IMG/VR virus record: IMGVR_UViG_3300025632_000005
Location: 1 to 58,901 of that record
From: a virus
DNA: 58,901 nucleotides
Strand: one strand, 5' to 3'
The notes below the pieces were generated by a model. The model was given only the letters and a program-made list of their open reading frames with translations. It was not told where the DNA came from and searched no databases. Of the stretch, positions 47,401-57,187 are shown one piece after another; position 1 is the first letter of the stretch, and every line of letters starts with the position of its first letter. Made by a program: the position numbers and the translations under genes.

Positions 47401-49828
47401 TCTTTTCTGATCTTGACTGTGTTCTTAAATTTAAAAGTGTATTATATAAGGCTATACCTTTATTATGACGACCAATAAAGTTAGCCGAAGTAAACCAACT
47501 GCCAAACTTTTTAAGTGAGTTAAGTGGTCCTTTAAAAAAATCTAAAGCTTTGTCGACTCGTTTACTTTGATCTCGTCTTATTTGTTGCAATACATTCTGA
47601 TCAATCCTTGGTTCTTCTGATGGAGGTTCTTGATCACTTGGTGGTTGTCCTCCTGGAGGTGTTTCTCCTGTACCACCACTATCGGCACTTTCACTTTCAA
47701 CAGCTTCTATTATTTCGTCAGCTTGTTCTGTAAATTCGTTTGAAAAATTATTACCACCACCAGTAATTTGTTTATCGTCACTAACTGTTTTTTTGTTTGG
47801 TTTATCTTTAGCTTGGCTAAAAGCTTTTGTTGTTTTATTGTTCTGTACTCTTATTAAGTCTGGTATTGAGATGTCAGATTCTTTTTCTTCAACTGAAAAA
47901 TTAGGCATTTCGTTTATATCCTCAACTGTTTCTACATCAACTGTCTGATTACCTATTTTACTATTTAAATATTCAATAGCTTTTGTCTCACCTTTATTTC
48001 CATCTTGGTCAGTCTCTTCAAAAAACTTAGTATCGTCTGGGTTGTTAGGATTAATAGCTGCAACTAAACTTTTTAAATAACCCGGTAATTTAATTTGTAT
48101 ATTTTGTATTTGACCAACAACCTTATTACCTTGATTTGTCGCATGTATATTTTTAACTGTGCCTTTTTTGTCAGCCTCTGTCATAGTTAAAAATTGTTTA
48201 GTTTTTTCTTGAACAGACTCAGGCAAATCTGTTACAGCATTATCAATAATTTTGTCTATGGTATCATTAAATTTATACTCTTGAATATTCTGTTGCATGT
48301 CTGCCTCAGAAGTAAATTGTAATCTTGGTTTACTTAATTTTATCGATGTCTTTTTCTTTGGTTGTTGTTTTCTTTTGTTTGAATTAATCTCAGCTTGTTT
48401 AACTTCTTCTTGTGTTTTCGTATCGTATGGAGATTTAGTGTGATATATAAATCCTTGTTTTTGTCTTGGCACACCTTTAGCTTTATCGCCTCCATATATA
48501 GGTGACTTGTCTATTTTCTTATTTTTAACTAAATCTTCTAAAACATTTTTAACAAATGTTACACCTTTGTCATCTGTTTTACGTCTAAGAAATTCTCTTT
48601 CGGCAGAACCTAAACTTTTTAATATAGCTGTAGGCGATATCTTTCTATAGTTCGTACCGTCTTTAGTTCCTTGAGTAGCAACATCACTAATTAAATTATA
48701 TATCTTAGCCGCTATACCTTGTTCAGCCGTTTGCTCTGATGTTAATCTTTTCTTTCCTGTAAACCCTTCACCAACAATATCTTCTGGTTGAAAGGTTAAT
48801 AACTTTGGACCTTCTTCTTTAATAGTTTGACCTATTTGTTTTTCTTCTGGTTTGTACTCTATCGCTAAAGGTTTAGATGGATTGTCCGTTGTTTCTATAT
48901 CTTTTTTTAAACCTGCTAAACCAACCTCTACTAAACTTAACGGACCTTCGGCAATACCCTCAAGAGCCACAGCCCCTGGAGATTTTATTTCACCAAGACT
49001 TTGTATTTGTGCGACAGCCTCACCAAGAGAACCAAAGCCAGCTGCGGGTACAAACTCCATAGCTGCTGCCGTTTTCTTACCGACGTTTACTTTTGCGCTC
49101 GTCTTCAAAGCTTTGGTTAATAATCCCGCCGACCCAAAAGCCACAGCATCAAAGGCACCAATAGGTACACCACGAGCAAGAGCAAACTCTTTTGCCTCGG
49201 CTAGTTTATCTTCATCTGATAAGGCATCGGCTAATTCACCACCATCATTGATATCTACTCCCGCTTCATTAAAAGCATCGACAATAGATAGTCCGTATTC
49301 AGTAGCACCACTACCCGATCCTGTGGTTAAAGCACCAACAATACGACCGAATAATCCTCGTGTTGCTAAAGCCGCACCACCACCTACTGCCAGTGTTGGT
49401 AGATATGTACCAATCGACTCACCAATTAATGGTCCGATAACACTAAGGTTATCTCCTAGTGCAGACATAGCTCCACCAAGTGTATCAGCCTCGGTAACTT
49501 TTTGTAGTGTTTCGGCATCTTCTCGATCTATAGGTATCTCGGCTTGACGTTGTTGATAACGACGAATGTCATAGACTGCATTTTGTATATCATCAATCCC
49601 AAGTTCTAACTGCAACATATTGAAAGCGATCTGGGCATTACGAAAACCACGTTCAACAGAATTGAACGGTAGCATTTTTGCAAGGGGTCCTACAGGCTCT
49701 GGTGGAATGTTAAGACGATTCGATATCTCTTTATGGTTGTCGTCTATGTATGTTTTGATTTCAGCATCCGTTGCATCGTCATCAAAACTAAGTGAACCAT
49801 ATTGACCAATGTCAACTAGCTTAACCAT
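44489..49828 (-). CDS. very large ejected internal virion protein
   Basis: 1779 residues, the largest gene here. N-terminal: hydrophobic loops (TLAVGGGAALATRGLFGRIV, GLLTKAL) that can enter membranes; centre: long charged repeats with Gln/Lys; around residue 1020: LYFPLSRRGDRFVAVT, a motif of big phage injection proteins; near residue 1220: FMFFLTDVSAATMNTFQGLP and SAYGGMRKSA, membrane-active patches. Corresponds in order to T7 gp16. Ejected into the host to form the DNA channel. No lytic motif found in this protein. Confidence 0.6.
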   Translation of the reverse strand: MVKLVDIGQYGSLSFDDDATDAEIKTYIDDNHKEISNRLNIPPEPVGPLAKMLPFNSVERGFRNAQIAFNMLQLELGIDDIQNAVYDIRRYQQRQAEIPIDREDAETLQKVTEADTLGGAMSALGDNLSVIGPLIGESIGTYLPTLAVGGGAALATRGLFGRIVGALTTGSGSGATEYGLSIVDAFNEAGVDINDGGELADALSDEDKLAEAKEFALARGVPIGAFDAVAFGSAGLLTKALKTSAKVNVGKKTAAAMEFVPAAGFGSLGEAVAQIQSLGEIKSPGAVALEGIAEGPLSLVEVGLAGLKKDIETTDNPSKPLAIEYKPEEKQIGQTIKEEGPKLLTFQPEDIVGEGFTGKKRLTSEQTAEQGIAAKIYNLISDVATQGTKDGTNYRKISPTAILKSLGSAEREFLRRKTDDKGVTFVKNVLEDLVKNKKIDKSPIYGGDKAKGVPRQKQGFIYHTKSPYDTKTQEEVKQAEINSNKRKQQPKKKTSIKLSKPRLQFTSEADMQQNIQEYKFNDTIDKIIDNAVTDLPESVQEKTKQFLTMTEADKKGTVKNIHATNQGNKVVGQIQNIQIKLPGYLKSLVAAINPNNPDDTKFFEETDQDGNKGETKAIEYLNSKIGNQTVDVETVEDINEMPNFSVEEKESDISIPDLIRVQNNKTTKAFSQAKDKPNKKTVSDDKQITGGGNNFSNEFTEQADEIIEAVESESADSGGTGETPPGGQPPSDQEPPSEEPRIDQNVLQQIRRDQSKRVDKALDFFKGPLNSLKKFGSWFTSANFIGRHNKGIALYNTLLNLRTQSRSEKMERQSSILKPWTNLKTKDRERKVGLAAVYSLAYKTILQPNENGEIVISVNDFNRTDGQNKRGQDVGLTVVNLAGTINEDLVLDAQETEAYLSLAKVQEYRRADTIMNTLDSLKKKLSTDTDQAIFEQMNVSMEDLLTREGLDQLVENLNEVAKNLRNMPEATVLLKNASKRIKTMVNNADTLYFPLSRRGDRFVAVTENFKKKNGEIVRRTKYFETFDSKDGSSKIVMGKANRIAEQLRIKYDPTLTVKDRDGNVKPQYEHSGIQTNTIKELEKSVDKNFYESLEAFISMMPNSVRLGNETVDKMLKKAKTLRDVKGTPTFFRTARLIPGYDFDNVLVSLSDSITSYATWASHFEFETKIIEAKNAVVNDEATTARERDYIEKLDKYINEDPYEFQNLRQLGFMFFLTDVSAATMNTFQGLPAMTYISAYGGMRKSAAGQVKAMKDVMKLLKPFKELKNLSNDSAISLEKVIEKYGSTMPRLNKIENILGSVIAPNRTNEYLNSELDGIMRDSDLNTQALIREGKLKSEKVFRIMGTMFTTTEVLNRLATYINSYELTRNNNVLHKALKFNAYDQNFNAAIQAKLGVDTQNILDNFDTFIQNQDNLEALRDQVAQTAVEETQFLYGREAKPRVTRGIGALLLQFSEYPTMMLQLMWKLGFNRGPEGRQAMAMYGVALILTSGLMGLPFAEDSSEIAELSYQWFTGKKINIEEEYYKVLEGIVSPNVAEALLKGQLNMAGLSIGPRVGLGTHPVTGGLIDVFMGDGGINKASVPALSIGRGLFDALSYMQVDDAHMATASVLPKPFANFVKATALKQGGYRTRNGEIIVPPQDVSNYSAFLQALGFTPTEIARQREMNYLMKSGKDPAALLRQRFYRREQVANAKRDRGVRENRPDVVRSAERDLRELYEDLREHNQKARSQGEYNLQIRLDPKTTRSNINENRRGMQNTYNNQPLDSQRRQRERTKYMPQ

Positions 49829-49829
49829 T

Positions 49830-52043
49830 TTATTCCGTCCTAGATGGTGACGTTGATTGTCGGATTGTGATTGGTTGATTTAAGTTTTTATCAATATATT
49901 TACTTTGGTCAAAGGGATCGACTGTGCCTGCTACAATGCCTCTATCTTTAATTTTATCAAGAGAATTTTTAGCAACTCTAAAAGCATCTGTTATTCTATC
50001 TGATAATATTTGTTTTTTTGCTGGATTTGTTTCATTAACATAATCTTGAATTAAGTATGGATCAGCAGTCATAACTTGTTTTGCAATTTCTCTTGACTCT
50101 GTACTGTTTAATTTTAATTGTTCCATGGCCATCTTAGTTAGATTGTTTTGAAGGTCAGCACCAATCTTACCTTTTTCTAGTTCAAGAGTTGCACCAGTTG
50201 TTAACAGTGAAGTGTCTTCTTTAAGTCTTTTTCTATCCCCTGTTGATACACTAGAAATATCAGAAAGTCCCTTATCAATTATTGATTGCGCATCTTCACG
50301 ACCAACCTTACCCGTTGCCACATCAAAACCTCTAAGACCCGCAGCCCCCATTGCTAGAGCATCTGTGTATTTTTCAAGGTCTGTTTTTTCTCTACCGACA
50401 ATCCCAAGAATATTTTCCATCAATGCATTATACATATCACCACCAACTTCGGGTTGTTGTTCTTTTTGTTGCGCCGCTAATAATGCTGCTTTTCTTTGTT
50501 CTTCTGCAGCAGCTCGAAGTCGTTCTTTCTCGGCCTCTGCACCTTTTTGTTTATCTTGAACGTCAGTCTCTTCTTGTTTTTTAATTTCTTTTACTTTAGC
50601 TTTATCCTGTTTACTTGTTATTATTGGTCTAGCTTTTTTAATAGGCATTATAAACTCACCTTCATCATCAGTAAATTTCTCAACACCTGGACGGAAGTAG
50701 CTATTAGGCATATTTAAAATTTCAAACGGTGCTGTTTCTTGAAAGTCTTCCATAGATTCTGCAAACTTTTTCTTTTTCCTAGTTCCTGAAAACACACTTG
50801 GCCTTAGTTTTTCTAATTCTCTTTGTCTTTCTAAAACCTCTTCTTCTTCTTCTGGTGTAGCCGTTGCACCAGCACCAGCCGATGTACCATAAACACTCAT
50901 ACCTCCCGGAGCATAGTTAATCTTACCACCCATATAAGCATTGATAACTTCTTGTGGATTAAAGCCCATCTTCTCTACAACTTGTGGAGCTTTGGATGCT
51001 AACTTCTTCAGACCTGGATTATCTGGGACTTCACCACCTTCGGCGAATAGTCCTACACCTTTACCCGCACCATAGATACCTAATGCACCTAGACCAAGAC
51101 CAGCCGCTTGTTGTCCAAATGTTGCTGGAGCTTGTTGTGCTTGTGAGGTTGTGTATGTCGATACTGGTAAATTAAATCCACGAAGTACAGATGACATCTC
51201 TTGTACTTGTTGTGATGGTCTAGTTGTTTCTCGTGCAAAATCTTCGTAACCAATGTCTAATGCTCTTTGTTGTTGTGCTTGTTGCGTACCACCTACAGTT
51301 TCAAGAGCACCTAACCCAGCTAAACCTAACTGTTGTTGCTGCGCACCTAGACCTGCAAACTGTTGACCAGCTGCTAACGATGCGGCTCTATCTGCTGCTA
51401 ACTGATTCATAGCTTGTTGATAGGCTTGTTGTGAACCTACGGCTTGAATGTCGGCTAGTCTTTGACCAGTCTGTCTACCTAATTCTGATTCTTGTAATGC
51501 TTGTCGTGATCCTCCGAATGCACCTGCACCAACGGCCGATGCTCCTATTTGTTGTTGTAGTTTATTAGCATCTCGTAAGGCTTCTCTTTTCTGTATATCA
51601 ATAACAGATTGTTGGTATGGACTCATACGTGAAGCAATAGCTGCTGGGTCTGTTGATTGTTGTGCGGCTTGAGCCGTAAGTAAGTCAGCCGTAGCTATAT
51701 ATGGTTTATATCCACCAACCATTTCTTCGACACCTTGATATGCCTCTTGTTGTTGTGGTGTTATTGTAGCTAGTCTTTGTCCTTCGTATCTTTGAAACGG
51801 TTCGGTTGTAACACCTTCGGCTCTTTCAAATAATCGTTCTAGATACGGTTGAAAATATTCTGGTATGTTACTTGTTTGTTGTGTAACTGTTGACGGAGGA
51901 GGAGGGGGAGGTGAACCACCACCACTACCACCAAAGCATGTATGCATACATTCATCAGGTGATGCATTATGGAATGGATTGTCCTCCATGCCTACACCGT
52001 ATTGTTGTTCAGAAGTTTGTAGTCGTTTTAATAAGTCAGCCAT
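49830..52043 (-). CDS. Gln/Ala-rich internal virion protein
   Basis: 737 residues. PPPPPPSTVTQQTSNIPEYF near residue 50, then an Ala/Gln-rich helical core (LDIGYEDFARETTRPSQQVQ and others) and a helical, charged C-terminal part (KAKVKEIKKQEETDVQDKQK) that ends in FDQSKYIDKNLNQ. Contains GLGALGIYGAGKGVGLFAEGG, a Gly-rich patch. Resembles gp14/gp15-type core proteins by composition and place. Start overlaps the GNAT gene by 16 bases. Confidence 0.5.
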   Translation of the reverse strand: MADLLKRLQTSEQQYGVGMEDNPFHNASPDECMHTCFGGSGGGSPPPPPPSTVTQQTSNIPEYFQPYLERLFERAEGVTTEPFQRYEGQRLATITPQQQEAYQGVEEMVGGYKPYIATADLLTAQAAQQSTDPAAIASRMSPYQQSVIDIQKREALRDANKLQQQIGASAVGAGAFGGSRQALQESELGRQTGQRLADIQAVGSQQAYQQAMNQLAADRAASLAAGQQFAGLGAQQQQLGLAGLGALETVGGTQQAQQQRALDIGYEDFARETTRPSQQVQEMSSVLRGFNLPVSTYTTSQAQQAPATFGQQAAGLGLGALGIYGAGKGVGLFAEGGEVPDNPGLKKLASKAPQVVEKMGFNPQEVINAYMGGKINYAPGGMSVYGTSAGAGATATPEEEEEVLERQRELEKLRPSVFSGTRKKKKFAESMEDFQETAPFEILNMPNSYFRPGVEKFTDDEGEFIMPIKKARPIITSKQDKAKVKEIKKQEETDVQDKQKGAEAEKERLRAAAEEQRKAALLAAQQKEQQPEVGGDMYNALMENILGIVGREKTDLEKYTDALAMGAAGLRGFDVATGKVGREDAQSIIDKGLSDISSVSTGDRKRLKEDTSLLTTGATLELEKGKIGADLQNNLTKMAMEQLKLNSTESREIAKQVMTADPYLIQDYVNETNPAKKQILSDRITDAFRVAKNSLDKIKDRGIVAGTVDPFDQSKYIDKNLNQPITIRQSTSPSRTE

Positions 52044-52453
52044 TTAGTTCTCTGTATAAATTGTTGGTTATCGAAACCAAGTTTATCACATACTTTATTC
52101 CATTGCATGCGACCTGTTAATTCAATGCCATCTAACTTTAGCTTCTTTGCCAAGTCTTCTAGCTTTTTAAATATTTGTTTACCAATATTGAAGTTAAGAT
52201 TTCTACCAAAGATAAATAAAATTTCTAGTAGTCTTTTCGCCGTTGGATAAACATTTATTTTTATTACATAACCTGCGACTATTCTACCATTATGTTTAAT
52301 TCTTAACAAACCTAGCACTCCTGTTTCAATATGGTTCCTTAGTATTTCTGGTGTATATTTATTATCAAACGGTATTCGTTCTACCTCCACTGGAAATAAC
52401 ATAAACACTTCATTAATATCGTCATATGATTGTACCTCTTCTACCTCAACCAA
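52028..52453 (-). CDS. GNAT-like protein, position of T7 gp13
   Basis: 141 residues, the same size as T7 gp13 (138). GVLGLLRIKHNGRIVAGYVI, KRLLEILFIFGR, FNIGKQIFKKLEDLAKKLKL and RMQWNKVCDKLGF follow the acetyltransferase fold (motifs D, A, B) though the canonical Q/RxxGxG/A acetyl-CoA loop is degenerate. In T7 this protein helps core assembly. It starts 8 bases inside the upstream gene. Confidence 0.55.
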   Translation of the reverse strand: MVEVEEVQSYDDINEVFMLFPVEVERIPFDNKYTPEILRNHIETGVLGLLRIKHNGRIVAGYVIKINVYPTAKRLLEILFIFGRNLNFNIGKQIFKKLEDLAKKLKLDGIELTGRMQWNKVCDKLGFDNQQFIQRTKWLTY

Positions 52454-54320
52454 TAGCCGTTCTCATCAACTGTCCTAACCCTCGTGTAAGTTCAGCTGGT
52501 TGTTTCGTTGTTCCTGTTTTTGTTTTACGTACGTTTCTCATTAGCGCATATAGTTTATTTGATCCCTTATCATAACTACCTTGTCCTAATTCTGCAACAA
52601 TATCTCGTGGTACTACAAATTCTTGTGGACTGACGGCAGCGGCTCTTTTACCCTCGATGCTAGTTTGGATTAAGTCATCCATACCACCACCTGGTCCTTG
52701 GAGTTCACCCGCCATAATCCCACCCGCTTGATACTGTTGCGGGTTCATACCCAAATAACTTTGTAATCTTTGAGCACCAGCATCAGATGAACCGTCACCT
52801 ATGTGACCCACGACATCTGCTGGTATAACGAATGCATTCTCTTGTAATGTTTTGTCGGAGTTTACTTCTCCACCCTCGGCCATTTCTTTAGTATTTTTAT
52901 ATTGTTGATACATTTGTTTACCAACATTCTCACCAAGGCCTAATTCACGAACAGTGTTACCTACAATATTATTTGGCATAATACTTAAAAACCCTTGTAC
53001 AAATTCTTCTTCATTCATTTTATTTGGACTTGTATTGTAAACACCTAAACCTGATGACGGACCCATAGCCCCAGCTGGAGCTTGCTCAGCCATGCCCGGA
53101 ACTTCACCACCTTCAGCCATTCCAATAAACTGACGAAGTGAATCAATGTTAACACTAATATCTTTTTGTGGTAATTGATCTATAAGTTTTTGCGCATTGT
53201 TTGCTACTTGTGGTAATGGCTCACGTGTTGGTTGTGGAGCAAGACCACCTCCACCTTGTGGTAGCATTGGTCCTTGTGGTGGCATCATCGGAGTTGGACT
53301 AGACATTGGCATATTTGTAGGCACAGTTGGTGCTACTGGTTGAGCTAGTCCTTTAATCTTTTGTGGACTCATTGACATCATTGGTTGAGTTTGGGCGAGT
53401 CTTGAAATGCTTGGACCAGCTGTGAGTGGAACCAAAGATCCTGTTGGACGGAACGTACCTTTCTGTTTTTCAACCTCTAAATTATATGGCCCTTGTTGCA
53501 TCATAACACCACCACCTTGAGCTTTGATTTTACCACCTTCTTTAGCGCCGAGATAACCATATGAATCTGGTGTGGCTCTGCCGTAAGCAATGTCTTCTGG
53601 ATCAGCATATGTATATTCACCACGATCAAGTGGACCCTTGTAGCCATACTTACTGAGGTCAGTAGTTCTACGTTGTGGTTGCATTGGAACAAAAGGGGCT
53701 GGTTCTGGTGGAGGTGTGGCAAGAGTTTTTAAAGCCAGTCCACCTAAAGCTATAGTCCCTGGAGATTGTCTAGTTATAAATTCTGGTAAAATATCTTTAG
53801 TTCCTGGTAACTGTCCACCTAATGTTACACCTTCGGCTGTTAGGTTTTTAACACCTGTTCCGATTCCTGAAAAAGTGTTACCCGCTCCTGCAACAGATTT
53901 ACCCACTTGATCAAGGAAAGATGTTGATCCTTGTCCTACTCTACCAGCAGCTCCTTTGAAAAAACCACCTGAACCTTGTAAAAAATCACCACCTCCACCT
54001 ATGTTACCAATAGCACCCGTTGTTCCTCCTGTTGTTGTTGAACCAAAAGTAGAACCAGCAACTTTACTTGCATCAATACCTGCGGAAGACATTGGAGAAG
54101 AGCCTTGTGTTATACCCTTAAATGCACCAGACAACCCTAAACTTAAACCAGCTGAACCAATACCAGCTAGTGGACTACCAGTTTTAATACCTGTATTAAT
54201 ACCAGAATAAGCGGCAGCTAAATATGGACCGACCGTAGGAATAAATGCTAGACCAATAGGCGCAACTACATCTCTAAAAAAACCACCTATACTTTTAAAC
54301 ATCAGTGAAAGTCCCTCCAA
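52446..54320 (-). CDS. Gly/Pro-rich structural protein
   Basis: 624 residues, mostly low-complexity Gly/Pro/Met/Gln (TPMMPPQGPMLPQGGGGLAP) with helical islands. The N-terminal 60 residues are hydrophobic (VVAPIGLAFIPTVGPYLAAA). Repeated short GGEV/GGKI units (YLGAKEGGKIKAQ, MAEGGEVPGM) recur in other proteins of this arm. Likely an internal head or tail-tip protein. Overlaps the GNAT gene by 8 and the next gene by 19 bases. Confidence 0.5.
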   Translation of the reverse strand: MEGLSLMFKSIGGFFRDVVAPIGLAFIPTVGPYLAAAYSGINTGIKTGSPLAGIGSAGLSLGLSGAFKGITQGSSPMSSAGIDASKVAGSTFGSTTTGGTTGAIGNIGGGGDFLQGSGGFFKGAAGRVGQGSTSFLDQVGKSVAGAGNTFSGIGTGVKNLTAEGVTLGGQLPGTKDILPEFITRQSPGTIALGGLALKTLATPPPEPAPFVPMQPQRRTTDLSKYGYKGPLDRGEYTYADPEDIAYGRATPDSYGYLGAKEGGKIKAQGGGVMMQQGPYNLEVEKQKGTFRPTGSLVPLTAGPSISRLAQTQPMMSMSPQKIKGLAQPVAPTVPTNMPMSSPTPMMPPQGPMLPQGGGGLAPQPTREPLPQVANNAQKLIDQLPQKDISVNIDSLRQFIGMAEGGEVPGMAEQAPAGAMGPSSGLGVYNTSPNKMNEEEFVQGFLSIMPNNIVGNTVRELGLGENVGKQMYQQYKNTKEMAEGGEVNSDKTLQENAFVIPADVVGHIGDGSSDAGAQRLQSYLGMNPQQYQAGGIMAGELQGPGGGMDDLIQTSIEGKRAAAVSPQEFVVPRDIVAELGQGSYDKGSNKLYALMRNVRKTKTGTTKQPAELTRGLGQLMRTAIG

Positions 54321-54706
54321 GCTGTACCATCATAACCTTGAAACTTATTGGTAGCTGTGTTGAATCTCATCTGTCCAGCTACTGGAGTTGGTTCAGGTGT
54401 GTCTGGGTTTGATAAGTCGTTATTTAATCTTAGTCGACCACGAATACTTATAGATCCAAATTGATCTTGTTGTACACTGTTACGAATCTTTACTTGGTCT
54501 GCTGATAGTTTATCGTTTAATGTATCGGCCCACGTTTCCATTTGGTTAAGGGCATTGTCTGAAAAAGCATTAGCACCACCAGCATCAAGAAACGATATGG
54601 TCTGTGTCTGTGCAGGTGCAAAACTTGTTGCCTGTGACGTTGTAAAAGTCGTTGAGCTGTTTTCCATATTAGGAGTTATTCTTGGGAATCTAGGATAGTC
54701 TGCCAT
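54302..54706 (-). CDS. small tail or tail-fibre base protein
   Basis: 134 residues, starts MADYPRFPRITPNMENSSTT. The C-terminal half (SISIRGRLRLNNDLSNPDTP, PVAGQMRFNTATNKFQGYDG, TAWRDF) matches the repeated GxMRxxxxTxxFExYxGxxW ending found at tips of many phage tail fibres. It is placed between the gp10-like and the Gly/Pro-rich genes. Function inferred from that motif. Confidence 0.55.
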   Translation of the reverse strand: MADYPRFPRITPNMENSSTTFTTSQATSFAPAQTQTISFLDAGGANAFSDNALNQMETWADTLNDKLSADQVKIRNSVQQDQFGSISIRGRLRLNNDLSNPDTPEPTPVAGQMRFNTATNKFQGYDGTAWRDFH

Positions 54707-54708
54707 TA

Positions 54709-56553
54709 TTACCTCTTACCATCTTGTGTTACATCCATTCTAAAAGATCCGAGTCGCCAGTTAGTTCCACCCGTAGATGTCGAGATACGGATGATAGCTT
54801 GACGGCTACGAGCACGTGTTCTTATAAATTGTGTGGTAGGTGTTACGGTAAATGGTCCCTTCTCTCTAACTTCGCCATTGGGAAAGTTCTTCAGTTTCAT
54901 TTTTAATGTAACAATACCACCATCATTTATTGTAAAGTCTGGAACGATTCTATCCAAGTACATAATATTATCTCCTGCGCCATAAGATGGAGGAGTTGTA
55001 TCAAACTCTGAAGATTCTAAGAAAGCTTCTTGCTTTTGGCCGTCGGCTGTATATATTCCTTCTGGTTCGTTTGTATATAAATAATTCGTCGTGCTTGTTT
55101 CTTGACCTGTTGTTATCACGTTTTGAAATACTTCTTTATCTTCCCATGTTGTAAATATAGTTGTACCAAATGTCCAATAGTTTTCAACAGGATTATAACT
55201 TACATATCTATCAACCTCTGTAGAATTTCTACTTGGATACAACCATGTCACTTCTCTAAACTCTTGGTTCGTACCCGCATACACTTTTTCTTTTTGGTCA
55301 AAGTTAAAATCATCGTAGACATATCGACGAACTGAACATGGTAAAGCTTTGACAGCACCATCATATACAAAGAAATCTTTTGCACCCATCCAAAATACAC
55401 GACCATCTAATTCAATAGCTGCATGTTGACCAGCAATACCACAGTTAGAACCGAGTTGTCTAAAGTTAAATATAAATGGTGGACCAACAAACTCCATAGC
55501 ATGTACAGCATTGTCTGTCCAGATTAGTGATTGGTTACGAGTGTTCAGTCCAGTGATTAATTCACTACCATCACCCAGTTGATTCTCACCTGATGTACTA
55601 CTAACATTGACATTCCAATTTGTGTAGTCGTTTTGATCTGACCACCTAACAAGCATAGGGTCAAATCCACTAGCTACTCCGTGTGTTCCTAAACAAATAA
55701 CATGTCTGTCTTGTTGTGATACGAACATAAAATTAGAGGCACTTGGAGCTGTCGGTACAACGACGGATCTGTTACCTGTACCACCCGATTGATCCCATAC
55801 ATACAAACGTCCTTCTCGTGGTAGGGCTAATAAATCTTCTCCAAAGTTATCAAGTGACCATTGTCGTAATGGTTCAGTTTGTGCATCACCAGATATACTA
55901 GCAGGACTATTCCATGTACGACGACCAGTAATTGATACACCAGCATTATATATACCAATACCCCAACCCAGTTCTGGTATATTTTGAGAACCACCAGAGT
56001 GTATGTAGAACCGTATGTTAGCTTGGCCTTGGTTGTTAGTTGTGGCTGATGCGGCTACGGTTGTGTTAAATGTAAATTGGTTTTGTGTCGCAGATACAAC
56101 TTCGTGTTGAGCATTATTAAATACAAGATTACCACCAATAGTTGTTGACGATACAGCAATGAAGTAATCACCAACATTAGCTCCATGATTTGTTGTTGAT
56201 ACTTGGATACGTGTTGATCCAGCTTGGGTACTAAATGTTCCTGATGTTGTTATTGACGTACGAATCGGTGTGATGTCTGCATTAGCACCACCAGCATATA
56301 CATATAAATGACTCGGTGTACCAAACGAATGAAACTTGACTCCTGTATTACTTGTGAATGAATGAGCAGATCGACCTGTACCAATGAATGATTGTTGTAC
56401 TCTCTTCTCATAACCACGAATGTTTTCTGGTTTACCTGCACGGAATCGTACCTTATCACCGTTAAACCATCCACCTTTGGAGGCATACTGTGTTGACTCT
56501 CTGTCTATCCCCGGTCTGAAATTTACATCAAATAGAATTGTATCGGTGGACAT
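54709..56553 (-). CDS. large beta-rich tail protein (P22 gp10/T7 gp12-like)
   Basis: 614 residues. Starts with FDVNFRPGIDRESTQYASKG, WFNGDKVRFRAGKPENIRGY, a start block known from podoviral DNA-stabilisation/tail hub proteins; the middle has beta-propeller-like repeats (LLALPREGRLYVWDQSGGTG, HVICLGTHGVASGFDPMLV, FWMGAKDFFVYDGAVKALPC). The order relative to the gp13-like and larger core proteins matches T7 gp12. Closes the tail. Assignment is by pattern. Confidence 0.6.
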   Translation of the reverse strand: MSTDTILFDVNFRPGIDRESTQYASKGGWFNGDKVRFRAGKPENIRGYEKRVQQSFIGTGRSAHSFTSNTGVKFHSFGTPSHLYVYAGGANADITPIRTSITTSGTFSTQAGSTRIQVSTTNHGANVGDYFIAVSSTTIGGNLVFNNAQHEVVSATQNQFTFNTTVAASATTNNQGQANIRFYIHSGGSQNIPELGWGIGIYNAGVSITGRRTWNSPASISGDAQTEPLRQWSLDNFGEDLLALPREGRLYVWDQSGGTGNRSVVVPTAPSASNFMFVSQQDRHVICLGTHGVASGFDPMLVRWSDQNDYTNWNVNVSSTSGENQLGDGSELITGLNTRNQSLIWTDNAVHAMEFVGPPFIFNFRQLGSNCGIAGQHAAIELDGRVFWMGAKDFFVYDGAVKALPCSVRRYVYDDFNFDQKEKVYAGTNQEFREVTWLYPSRNSTEVDRYVSYNPVENYWTFGTTIFTTWEDKEVFQNVITTGQETSTTNYLYTNEPEGIYTADGQKQEAFLESSEFDTTPPSYGAGDNIMYLDRIVPDFTINDGGIVTLKMKLKNFPNGEVREKGPFTVTPTTQFIRTRARSRQAIIRISTSTGGTNWRLGSFRMDVTQDGKR

Positions 56554-56572
56554 TTATTCTCTCCACCTTTCT

Positions 56573-57133
56573 CTAAGCCTCATCTGGATTAGCTGGCCAA
56601 TGCCATAGATAACCACTAGATACTGATGTCATTGTTCCGTCACTAGCCGATGCATAGGTTACATATAAACCCGGAACATCGGTGATTGTTGTTACGGCAT
56701 TGATTGCTGTCTTCATAGCTTTAGCTTGTGTTCTTACACTGGCTCTCCATGTTTTCCAATCATCAGCTATAGTTACACCAGCTTCAACTTGTCGAACAGT
56801 CATCCAATCCGTTGGTGATAGAACATTATTAGCATGGTTATCAACTTGACTTAATAGATTTGTTTTTAAACCAGTTAAGTTATGAGTAGTTTTTTCATAA
56901 TGTATAGCTACGTGATCTGTATTAACTGTATAGGTCACACCACCAGTTTCTCTGTGAGTCTTACTATCTATCGTGCTTGTAATCTGTGTAGGATAAATAC
57001 CAATATTTTTAAGATCGGCCTTTGGCCATATACTAAAAATATTACTAGGGTATTGTATACCATTTATGGTTACAGCTTTTGCACCATTTAGTATCTCAAT
57101 TACTTGATCGTTTTTTACTATTGCCCAAGACAT
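56573..57133 (-). CDS. tail-fibre associated protein (DUF4376-like)
   Basis: 186 residues, AAAGGAG upstream. Beta-rich start (MSWAIVKNDQVIEILNGAKA) and a helical C-terminal part (TDWMTVRQVEAGVTIADDWK, WRASVRTQAKAMKTAINAVT) are typical of DUF4376-type tail fibre and assembly proteins. Located among tail-fibre genes. Function inferred. Confidence 0.55.
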   Translation of the reverse strand: MSWAIVKNDQVIEILNGAKAVTINGIQYPSNIFSIWPKADLKNIGIYPTQITSTIDSKTHRETGGVTYTVNTDHVAIHYEKTTHNLTGLKTNLLSQVDNHANNVLSPTDWMTVRQVEAGVTIADDWKTWRASVRTQAKAMKTAINAVTTITDVPGLYVTYASASDGTMTSVSSGYLWHWPANPDEA

Positions 57134-57187
57134 AATACTCCTTTACGTATGTTTCTATTATTAAATATTTGTTTCATATATACAACC

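Noticed and set aside
48852-49547. 231-codon plus ORF opposite the large ejected protein
   Set aside because: Ser/Ala/Pro-rich shadow of the minus-strand gene, no ribosome site, no promoter, no plausible domain.
57121-57180. 19-codon peptide before the DUF4376-like gene
   Set aside because: Its frame runs into the next gene and its own start has no ribosome site.
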